The translations under genes and the position numbers were made by a program. The notes under the pieces were generated by a model. That model made no database searches. It was given only the letters and a program-made list of their open reading frames with translations, and was not told the DNA's origin. A stretch of 5,701 nucleotides of DNA from positions 1 to 5,701 of the forward strand of contig JACDQO010000076.1 of NCBI GenBank assembly GCA_015657605.1, read 5' to 3'. Position 1 is the first letter of the stretch. The number at the start of each line of letters is the position of its first letter. Of this stretch, positions 1 to 5,701 are shown one piece after another. The DNA comes from Limnohabitans sp. (GTDB taxonomy: Bacteria > Pseudomonadota > Gammaproteobacteria > Burkholderiales > Burkholderiaceae_C).

Positions 1-130
1 ATTCGCAGCTATGTGCTGGACAACAGCCGCATCAAGGATTTGCGCACCAACGTCGAAATTCGCCACCCAAAAGGTGCTCGATGGCGACCTCGATGCGTTC
101 ATCGAAGCCTCACTGAAACAAGGCCTCTGA
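1..130 (+). CDS. prfB: Peptide chain release factor 2, C-terminal fragment (frameshifted)
   Basis: This is the tail of release factor 2, which recognises UGA and UAA stop codons on the ribosome and triggers hydrolysis of the peptidyl-tRNA ester. From base 1 the frame reads [20 protein letters not shown], which matches the conserved RF2 C-terminal segment (E. coli [20 protein letters not shown]). After about base 60 the family sequence continues in the next frame as VLDGDLDAFIEASLKQGL and ends at TGA 128-130, also a typical RF2 ending. The switch falls near 61-73 and equals a 2-base deletion or a 1-base insertion. A loss of AA before CACCCAAAAGG would restore the expected R-N-T-Q-K wording. 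Without correction, the first frame runs on to a TGA at 169-171, overlapping pepN. RF2 is essential, so a sequence error is more likely than a real mutation. The 5' end of the gene, including any programmed +1 frameshift site, lies outside the window. Confidence 0.85.
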   Translation, partial: FAAMCWTTAASRICAPTSKFATQKVLDGDLDAFIEASLKQGL

Positions 131-153
131 CCCGGTCAGACCGCAACCAAAAC

Positions 154-157
154 GGAG
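154..157 (+). promoter_or_regulatory. Ribosome binding site of pepN
   Basis: GGAG lies 6 nt before the ATG at 164. It supports that start for pepN. No convincing promoter is visible in the 33 nt between prfB and pepN, so transcription may read through from prfB or start inside it. Confidence 0.6.
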
Positions 158-163
158 TTCCTG

Positions 164-2876
164 ATGCGTGAAGGACAACCTACCGCGATTCACCGGGAGG
201 CTTATGCCGCCCCGGCTTTCTGGATCGACACGGTCGATCTGACATTCGACCTTGATCCGACCAAAACCCGTGTGCTGAGCAAAATGCGCCTGCGGCGCAA
301 CCCCGATGTGGCGACACAAGCACTGCGCCTAGATGGTGAGGATCTCAATTTGGCCCGCGTGCTGGTCAACGGCGGCGGTACCTCGTTCAAGATGGATGGC
401 AACCAGCTGGTGTTGGAGAACCTGCCCGAAGGCACGGATGCCTTCGATCTGGAAATTTTCACCACCTGCAACCCCGAGAAAAACACCCAGCTGATGGGCT
501 TGTACGTCAGCCAGGGGACCTTCTTCACCCAGTGTGAAGCCGAGGGTTTCAGGCGCATCACCTACTTCCTGGACCGCCCGGATGTGATGGCCAGTTACAC
601 CGTCACGTTGCGTGCTGACAAAGCCAAATACCCGGTGCTGCTCTCCAACGGCAACTTGGTTGAGCAAGGCGCCTTGGACGATGGACGTCACTTTGCCAAA
701 TGGGTCGACCCGCACAAAAAACCCTGTTACTTGTTTGCACTCGTCGCAGGTCAACTGGTCGCGCGCGAGCAGCGCATCACCAGCCGCAGTGGCAAAGAGC
801 ATTTGCTGCAAGTGTTCGTGCGCCCTGGCGACCTGGACAAAACCGAGCATGCGATGAACTCGCTCATGGCCAGCGTGCCGCTGGGACGAAGCGCGTTTTG
901 GGCTCCCGCTCGATCTGGAACGCTTCATGATCGTCGCCACCAGCGACTTCAACATGGGCGCGATGGAAAACAAGGGCCTGAACATCTTCAACACCAAATA
1001 CGTGTTGGCGAACCCGGCCACCGCCACCGACATGGATTTTGGCAACATCGAATCGGTCGTGGGCCACGAGTACTTCCACAACTGGACGGGCAACCGCATC
1101 ACCTGCCGCGACTGGTTCCAGCTCTCTCTCAAAGAAGGGCTCACGGTCTTTCGCGACCAAGAGTTCAGCCAGGACATGGCCGGAGAGGCCAGCGCCCGCG
1201 CGGTCAAACGCATCGAAGACGTGCGTGTGCTGCGCACGGTCCAGTTTGCCGAAGACGCCGGCCCCATGGCCCACCCGGTGCGCCCCGACAGCTATGTCGA
1301 AATCAACAACTTCTACACCGTCACCATCTACGAAAAAGGCTCCGAAGTCGTCCGCATGATGCAAACACTGGTGGCCAGCCCCGCTGACCTGCAAGGGCGT
1401 AACGGCTTTGCCAAGGGCATGAAGCTCTACTTTGAGCGCCATGACGGTCAAGCCGTGACCTGCGACGACTTTGCCCAAGCCATTGCAGATGCCAACCCTG
1501 GCTCGGCCCTCGCCAACCACCTGAGCACTTTCAAACACTGGTACAGCCAGGCCGGAACGCCGCGCTTGCATGCGGTGGGCGAATACAACGCCACTGAGCG
1601 CAGCTACACCTTGACGCTCAGCCAAAGCTGCCCTGCGACACCCGACCAGGAGCGCAAAGCACCCTTCGTGATCCCGGTCACGCTGGGTCTGCTCAGCCGC
1701 GACGGCCAAGTCCTGCCGCTGCAACTGGCCGGATCTGTTGACAGCGCGCTGCAGCAAACCCTGGTGCTGACCGAAGCCAGCGCCAGCTTCACCTTTGCCA
1801 ACATGGACAGCGCCCCTGTGCCTTCATTGTTGCGGGCCTTCAGCGCCCCGGTGGTGCTCGAAGACGGTCTGAAAGCCGATGACCTGCTGATCTTGCTGGC
1901 CCATGACAGCGACCCCTTCAACCAATGGGAAGCTGGCCAGCGCCTGATGCTGCAAAGCGCTCTGGAGGCCATCCATCAGAACAAAGACCTGACGGGCCAG
2001 CCCGTGTTGTCCGAGGCTCTGGTGGACGCCCTGCGCAATATGCTGCGCCACCCCAAGCTGGATGCGGCTTTCAAAGACCTGGCCCTCACGCTGCCTTCTG
2101 AAAACTACATCGCCGACCAACTCGATGTGGTCGACCCGCAGCGCGTACACACGCTGCGCGAGACCATGCGGCTGCAATTGGCCACCGCACTGCAAGCCGA
2201 CTGGCAATGGGCGTGGGATGCGCACAAACACAACGGGGCCTATTCGGCGGATGCCAAATCCAGCGGCCGCCGCGCCCTCGCGGGTCTGGCCATGACCATG
2301 CTGTGTCTGTCCGCCGTGCAAAACGGAGAAGCTGTGACGCCGGGCCGTGTCTACCAGCAGTTCAAGGATGCGGGCAACATGACCGACCGCTTCAATGCCT
2401 TGTCGGCACTGGTCGTCAGCGGCCATGCCTTGGCGCAAGATGCACTGACCTTGTTCCACAAAATGTTCCAGCACGAAGCTTTGGTGATCGACAAATGGTT
2501 TGCCCTGCAAGCCGGTGCACCTGACCGTGCAGGCGACGTGTTGCCGCGTGTACGCCAACTCATGCAACATGCCGACTTCAGCCTGCGCAACCCGAACCGC
2601 GCCCGCAGCCTGATCTTCAGCTACTGCAGCGCGAATCCGGCAGGCTTTCACCGCACCGATGCGGCAGGCTATGTGTACTGGAGCGAGCAGGTTCTGGCGC
2701 TTGACGCCATCAACCCCCAAGTGGCAGCACGCCTGGCCCGCGCCATGGACCGCTGGAGCCGATTGGCCGAGCCCTACCGCAGCGCGGCCAGAGTCGCCAT
2801 CGAGCGCGTGGCTGCCAAAGCAGACCTGTCAAACGATGTGCGGGAAGTCATCGGCCGTGCACTGAGCAGCACCTGA
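164..2876 (+). CDS. pepN: Aminopeptidase N (M1 family zinc metallopeptidase), one internal frameshift
   Basis: Cytoplasmic M1 aminopeptidase that removes N-terminal residues from peptides late in protein turnover. With one extra C at 878/879 removed, the product is 903 aa, close to E. coli PepN (870 aa). Numbered on the corrected protein, the N-terminal beta domain covers about residues 1-210. The catalytic thermolysin-like domain follows, with the GAMEN substrate-binding motif at 265-269, the zinc motif HEYFH at 301-305 (bases 1065-1079), the third zinc ligand Glu324 and the catalytic Tyr389 in IYEKG. The beta-sandwich and C-terminal helical domains (DUF3458 type) fill the rest. The 164 frame loses similarity after MNSLMASV (residue 238). 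WDEARFGLPLDLERF then resumes in the frame of the second part. No key residue is missing. fbp follows after 15 nt, suggesting an operon. If the frameshift were real, the zinc site would be absent from the first product, but a sequence error is more likely. Confidence 0.95.
878..879 (+). other. Frameshift site in pepN (probable extra C)
   Basis: The codons GCC AGC GTG are followed by CCGCTGGGACGAA. Removing one C gives GTG CGC TGG GAC GAA (V-R-W-D-E), which joins the two conserved parts of aminopeptidase N without loss. No slippery sequence or rare-codon context typical of programmed +1 frameshifting is seen, so this is marked as a probable sequencing or assembly indel. Confidence 0.85.
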
Positions 2877-2880
2877 AACC

Positions 2881-2885
2881 AAGGA
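2881..2885 (+). promoter_or_regulatory. Ribosome binding site of fbp
   Basis: AAGGA lies 6 nt before the ATG at 2892, inside the 15-nt gap after the pepN stop. It fixes the fbp start and fits translation from a shared pepN-fbp transcript. Confidence 0.7.
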
Positions 2886-2891
2886 ACACCC

Positions 2892-3899
2892 ATGAGCCCC
2901 AAAATTTCTCTGTCCCGCTACTTGGTGGAGCAGCAACGCGACAAAGGCCACATTCCGGCCGACTTGCGCTTGCTGCTCGAAGTGGTGGCCCGCGCTTGCA
3001 AAAGCATCAGCCATGCTGTGAACAAAGGCGCTTTGGGTGGTGTGCTGGGCAGCGCCGACAGCGAGAACGTGCAAGGCGAGGTGCAAAAGAAACTCGACAT
3101 CATCGCCAACGAAGTGCTGCTGGAGGCCAACGAATGGGGCGGGCACTTGGCCGCCATGGCCAGCGAGGAAATGGACAGCATCTACTTGGTGCCCAACCGC
3201 TACCCGCAAGGCGAGTACCTGCTGTTGTTTGATCCTTTGGATGGCTCATCCAACATCGACGTCAATGTCAGCATCGGCACCATCTTCAGCGTGCTCAAAA
3301 AACCTGAAGACAGGCAGGGTGTGACCGAACAAGACTTTTTGCAAGCCGGCAAGAACCAGGTGGCTGCAGGTTACTGCGTGTATGGCCCGCAAACCACCTT
3401 GGTGCTCACGGTGGGCGATGGCGTGGCCATGTTCACGCTGGACCGCGAACAAGGCTCTTTCGTGCTCACCCAAGAAAACGTGCAAGTGCCCGCCGAGACC
3501 AAAGAATTTGCCATCAACATGAGCAATATGCGCCACTGGGACGAGCCCGTGCGCCGTTATATCGACGAATGCCTGCAGGGCAAGGATGGTCCTCGCGGCA
3601 AAGACTTCAACATGCGCTGGATCGCCAGCATGGTGGCCGATGTGCACCGTATCCTGACGCGTGGCGGTGTCTTCATGTACCCCTGGGACAAGCGCGAGCC
3701 GCACAAAGCCGGCAAACTTCGCTTGTTGTACGAAGCCAACCCCATGAGCTGGCTGATTGAGCAAGCCGGTGGTGCATCGACCAATGGCAAGCAACGCATT
3801 TTGGACCTGCAACCGGGTCAGTTGCACGAGCGCGTGAGCGTGGTGCTGGGCTCCAAAAACGAAGTCGATCGCGTGACGCAATACCATCTTCAACCCTAA
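2892..3899 (+). CDS. fbp: Class I fructose-1,6-bisphosphatase
   Basis: Cytosolic Mg-dependent enzyme that converts fructose 1,6-bisphosphate to fructose 6-phosphate, the committed step of gluconeogenesis. It may also serve sugar-phosphate regeneration in a CO2-fixing relative. The 335-aa length is normal for the class. Visible motifs in order are [14 protein letters not shown] (60-73), the metal ligands Glu92-Glu93 in SEEMD, the FBPase metal signature [11 protein letters not shown] (113-123), INMSNMRHW (208-216), [14 protein letters not shown] (242-255), MYPWDKR (262-268) and [16 protein letters not shown] (279-294) with the metal ligand Glu281. The frame is unbroken, unlike that of three of its neighbours. 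The GELT-type AMP-binding motif of pig and E. coli enzymes is not recognisable near residue 20-27, where the sequence is HIPADLR, so AMP inhibition may differ. It is probably the second gene of a pepN-fbp operon, ending before a strong terminator. Confidence 0.97.
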   Translation: MSPKISLSRYLVEQQRDKGHIPADLRLLLEVVARACKSISHAVNKGALGGVLGSADSENVQGEVQKKLDIIANEVLLEANEWGGHLAAMASEEMDSIYLVPNRYPQGEYLLLFDPLDGSSNIDVNVSIGTIFSVLKKPEDRQGVTEQDFLQAGKNQVAAGYCVYGPQTTLVLTVGDGVAMFTLDREQGSFVLTQENVQVPAETKEFAINMSNMRHWDEPVRRYIDECLQGKDGPRGKDFNMRWIASMVADVHRILTRGGVFMYPWDKREPHKAGKLRLLYEANPMSWLIEQAGGASTNGKQRILDLQPGQLHERVSVVLGSKNEVDRVTQYHLQP

Positions 3900-3921
3900 A
3901 GCAGGCCATCCATCCTCAAAC

Positions 3922-3955
3922 AAAAAAGCCCTGATTTTGACGAATCAGGGCTTTT
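3922..3955. terminator. Bidirectional intrinsic terminator between fbp and the convergent NYN-like gene
   Basis: A perfect 13-bp stem (AAAAGCCCTGATT pairing with AATCAGGGCTTTT) encloses a 6-nt loop, TTGACG. The + transcript ends the stem in four T residues, and the minus transcript in six. It starts 22 nt after the fbp stop and 21 nt beyond the stop of the opposite gene, so it can end both transcripts. The region 3900-3976 holds nothing else recognisable. Confidence 0.92.
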
Positions 3956-3976
3956 CCAATTTCAGGCGAAGAGCGT

Positions 3977-4873
3977 TTAGTCGTCGGTGTCGGGCGGCAA
4001 GCCTTGCAATGCTGGTGCCGTTGGCGAGACAGGGGCTGCCACCACAGTACGCAGAGTTTCGCGCAACATTTTTTTCTCCGGCAGGCTCAAGGCCCGCGTC
4101 AAGCGCTGGCGCATGCGCAGCAAAAGCTGACGGTCCACCTCTTGCGGAATGCCTCGACTGACCTGGAGCGCGTCACGCAAGTCCTCGCGCAGGTCTTCGG
4201 GTTCATCGGCCCACCAGGCGGTGATGACCTCTTGCATCGATTGGCGCAGTTCTTCCACGTCTTCGACAGCCAAACCCAAGCCCACAGGCGACTTACCTTG
4301 CAGCATGTCAGCCAAAGCTTGTGAATTGACCACCACCCTGCGATCGGCTTGCGCCAGCAAACGTGCCCAGCCCGGATCGGTACGCACCATTTGCGGCATG
4401 TTACGGGTCGATTCGTCAGCCAAAACATGCACGCTGAGCCCGCTGAGTTGGGCCTCATCAATGAGGGACAGAAAGCGCTCGTCGTCGCTGGCCACCAGCA
4501 CATGGTCACATGCGTGGTTTTGGGCCAGCTGTTTGAGGTCGTGCCCCAAGGAACGCAGCAAAGAGGCACCGCCATCGGCGTCGTGTGTCTGAACCAAGCG
4601 CACGATTTGATCGTCGAGGACCCCACCATCCGAACGATCGCTGTACCAATAGATGCGGCGCAAATCGACATCCAGACCTGATTGCGCCAGAGCCAAAGAC
4701 AGCAGGTTCAGCAAACCCTGCCGATTCACCGACTCTCCAGCGCTCCCAGTAGCACCCTGCTGGGCCAACCACATCAAAAAACGGGCATCGATCAGGGCCA
4801 TACAAGTGCCCCCACGGTGCTCGCCAAAGCGCCGCTCTGTTCGACCATCTTGAGAAAAATAATCGCGTTTCAT
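3977..4873 (-). CDS. Uncharacterised protein with NYN/PIN-like nuclease fold
   Basis: The 298-aa product has the outline of an NYN (PIN-like) domain, a family of metal-dependent RNases. Strand 1 is MALIDARFLMW (25-35) with Asp29. A helix containing Asp112 (SLGHDLKQLA) precedes DHVLVASDDERFLSLIDEA (123-141), resembling the NYN SGDGDF strand-turn with Asp130/Asp131. LSVHVLA (146-152) is the following strand. The usual Asn in the first motif (D-G-x-N) is absent. From about 200 to 275 the protein is charged and helical (EDVEELRQSMQEV, EDLREDLRDALQ), with no domain I recognise, then a Pro-rich tail. No signal peptide or membrane segment is seen. The ATG at 4873 is preferred over the ATG at 4879 because CGGA lies 6 nt upstream; the next Met (codon 25) would cut into strand 1. 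RNA processing is inferred from the fold only. Confidence 0.65.
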   Translation of the reverse strand: MKRDYFSQDGRTERRFGEHRGGTCMALIDARFLMWLAQQGATGSAGESVNRQGLLNLLSLALAQSGLDVDLRRIYWYSDRSDGGVLDDQIVRLVQTHDADGGASLLRSLGHDLKQLAQNHACDHVLVASDDERFLSLIDEAQLSGLSVHVLADESTRNMPQMVRTDPGWARLLAQADRRVVVNSQALADMLQGKSPVGLGLAVEDVEELRQSMQEVITAWWADEPEDLREDLRDALQVSRGIPQEVDRQLLLRMRQRLTRALSLPEKKMLRETLRTVVAAPVSPTAPALQGLPPDTDD

Positions 4874-4879
4874 CACCAT

Positions 4880-4883
4880 TCCG
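4880..4883 (-). promoter_or_regulatory. Ribosome binding site deciding the start of the NYN-like gene
   Basis: On the minus strand the sequence reads ACGGAATGGTGATGAAACG. CGGA touches the first ATG (4879) directly but sits 6 nt before the second ATG (4873), so the second is the better start. Confidence 0.5.
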
Positions 4884-4891
4884 TATCTGTA

Positions 4892-4920
4892 AAAATAATG
4901 CTGCTAAGGTATGCAACCAA
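4892..4920 (-). promoter_or_regulatory. Sigma70-type promoter of the NYN-like gene
   Basis: On the minus strand TTGGTT (4920-4915) and TATTTT (4897-4892) are separated by 17 nt, matching the -35 and -10 consensus at four of six positions or better. A start near 4885 would give a 5' leader of about 12 nt, just long enough to include the CGGA ribosome binding site. Not experimentally supported. Confidence 0.45.
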
Positions 4921-4937
4921 GTGATTTTACGACTTGG
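4917..4937. repeat. Short inverted repeat in the divergent promoter region
   Basis: CCAAGT and ACTTGG are perfect 6-bp arms separated by 9 nt (GATTTTACG). The left arm overlaps the proposed -35 box of the minus-strand promoter. It could be an operator, but arms this short also arise by chance. Confidence 0.3.
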
Positions 4938-4949
4938 ATTGGGGGCGAT

Positions 4950-4978
4950 CAGACACCCTTGACCTTCTCGGTTATAAA
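4950..4978 (+). promoter_or_regulatory. Sigma70-type promoter of the NUDIX gene
   Basis: CAGACA (four of six consensus positions) and TATAAA (five of six) are separated by 17 nt. The expected start, about 4984-4987, falls on or just before the GTG at 4987, so the transcript would be leaderless or nearly so. Confidence 0.5.
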
Positions 4979-4986
4979 TACCCACC

Positions 4987-5701
4987 GTGCCCAAAAATCC
5001 TCCCTTTGATCCACGCCAAGTGCCTGTATGGCAAATCGACCACGATTTGCCAGCTGTGCCGGCTTCTCACCTTTTGCCCCATGCTTTGAGGGCACGCTTT
5101 ATGAACCCGCCGGTCTGGCAGCCCGAGGTGGTCAGAGAAAACTTTTCATCGGACCGCTCACCCGCGCAAGCCGCGGTGTTGGTCCCCATCGTCATGCGTG
5201 GCCCCAATGCCTGCTCGCCCACGGTGTTGTTGACACGGCGGGCGGCTCACATGAACACGCATTCCGGGCAAATTGCCTTTCCGGGTGGCAAAGTGGATCC
5301 GGAAGATGCCAACCACCAAGCGACGGCTTTGCGAGAAGCACAAGAGGAAATCGGACTCGACGCTGAGCATGTGCAAGTCATTGGGCAATTGCCCACCTAC
5401 ATCACAGGAACGGCTTTTTGGGTAACGCCAGTGGTGGGTTTGGTCTCGCCCGACATGGCGCTGACCCCCAACGCAGAGGAAGTGGACGATGTGTTTGAGG
5501 TCCCCCTATCTTTTTGATGAATCCGGCCAATCACCAACGACATGCCATGGATTGGCAAGGACAAAAGCGGCATTGGTTTTCCATGCCTTATCTGGAAAGT
5601 CGCCCAAGTCAAACCGCTGTGAATGGTGAGATCGAAGCGATTGAGCGCTTCATTTGGGGTGCGACGGCGGGCATGCTGCGCAACTTTTACCGCTTTTTAG
5701 C
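4987..5701 (+). CDS. CoA pyrophosphatase, NUDIX family (NudL-like), frameshifted and open at the window end
   Basis: NUDIX hydrolase predicted to cleave coenzyme A or its derivatives to phosphopantetheine and 3',5'-ADP in the cytosol. Residues 81-101 follow the NuCoA signature (LLTRR at 81-85, H92, FPGG at 98-101). The NUDIX helix is REAQEEIG (116-123), with Glu117, Glu120 and Glu121 as likely metal ligands. GTG 4987 is the most upstream start, because TAA 4975-4977 closes the frame just before it. It keeps the family-typical FDPRQVPV (7-14). No ribosome binding site precedes it. An internal ATG at 5101 has GAGGG 8 nt upstream but would remove family-typical sequence. The frame stops at TGA 5515-5517 after VFEVPLSF. 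One base restored in the T run 5511-5515 continues it as LMNPANHQRHAMDWQ and, near the end, FIWGATAGMLRNFYRFL, the usual C-terminus. About 239 codons are present and the stop lies just past the window. Confidence 0.88.
5511..5515 (+). other. Frameshift site in the NUDIX gene (probable missing T in a T run)
   Basis: The sequence reads TCT TTT TGA TGA, where the family would read L-S-F-L-M-N. Six T residues instead of five give TCT TTT TTG ATG AAT and open the frame to the window end. A homopolymer length error is the likely cause. Ribosomal -1 slippage on the T run is possible in principle, but no homolog is known to me to need it. Confidence 0.85.

Noticed and set aside
133..143. Palindrome CGGTC-A-GACCG after the prfB stop, as a possible terminator
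   Set aside because: Only a 5-bp stem with a 1-nt loop and no T run after it.
875..884. Programmed +1 frameshifting in pepN
   Set aside because: No slippery codon, stop codon or internal ribosome-binding-like stimulator at the site, and the aminopeptidase N family is not known to use recoding.
329..2720. Long minus-strand open frames opposite pepN (such as 329-1267, 864-1757 and 1824-2720)
   Set aside because: They lie wholly opposite a well-supported conserved gene, have no recognisable protein motifs or plausible ribosome binding sites, and are typical by-products of GC-rich codon use.
3246..3923. 225-codon minus-strand open frame opposite fbp
   Set aside because: Opposite an intact FBPase with every family motif. 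Its His- and Ala-rich composition is what an antisense frame of GC-rich DNA gives, and it would cross the terminator stem.
4004..4681. Plus-strand open frames opposite the NYN-like gene
   Set aside because: Several overlapping frames without known motifs, no promoter or ribosome binding site, and a strong terminator just upstream. The minus-strand frame has the coherent fold-like pattern.
4959..4964. TTGACC as the -35 box of the NUDIX gene
   Set aside because: Only 8 nt from TATAAA, and nothing like a -10 box at 16-18 nt (CCACCG at 17). CAGACA at 4950 has correct spacing.
1..5701. A new defence, mobile or biosynthetic system
   Set aside because: No transposase, integrase, repeat array, toxin-antitoxin pair or biosynthetic cluster is present. 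Apart from one NYN-like protein of unknown role, the genes are core housekeeping genes in a plausible chromosomal order.

Overview
The window is a stretch of ordinary chromosome from a betaproteobacterium, most likely order Burkholderiales and family Comamonadaceae (Limnohabitans/Rhodoferax-like). This is judged from the GC-rich coding sequence, the protein wording of the aminopeptidase N, fructose-bisphosphatase and CoA pyrophosphatase homologs, and the pepN-fbp pairing. The taxon is inferred from memory of these families, not from a search.

Layout, left to right: (1) the last ~43 codons of prfB (peptide chain release factor 2) on the + strand, ending at 130; (2) pepN, aminopeptidase N, + strand 164-2876; (3) fbp, class I fructose-1,6-bisphosphatase, + strand 2892-3899, 15 nt after pepN and probably co-transcribed with it; (4) a strong bidirectional intrinsic terminator at 3922-3955 between the convergent gene ends; (5) a minus-strand gene (3977-4873) for an uncharacterised protein with an NYN/PIN-like nuclease fold; (6) a divergent intergenic region (4874-4986) with one recognisable sigma70-type promoter for each direction and a short inverted repeat; (7) a + strand NUDIX hydrolase of the CoA pyrophosphatase (NudL-like) family from 4987, running off the window end.

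The genes serve separate housekeeping jobs: translation termination, peptide degradation, gluconeogenesis, a probable RNA-related function, and CoA/nucleotide housekeeping. The pepN-fbp pair could link peptide use to gluconeogenesis, but that is inference.

The most striking property is that three of the five genes (prfB, pepN and the NUDIX gene) are each interrupted by one small indel, with clearly conserved protein sequence continuing in another frame on the far side. Because prfB is essential and pepN is intact apart from one base, the most economical reading is sequence or assembly error rather than decay. The annotation therefore treats each as one gene with a frameshift. I found no mobile element, CRISPR array, RNA gene or new multi-gene system. 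The least understood item is the NYN-like protein, and the most testable regulatory idea is a leaderless GTG start for the NUDIX gene.
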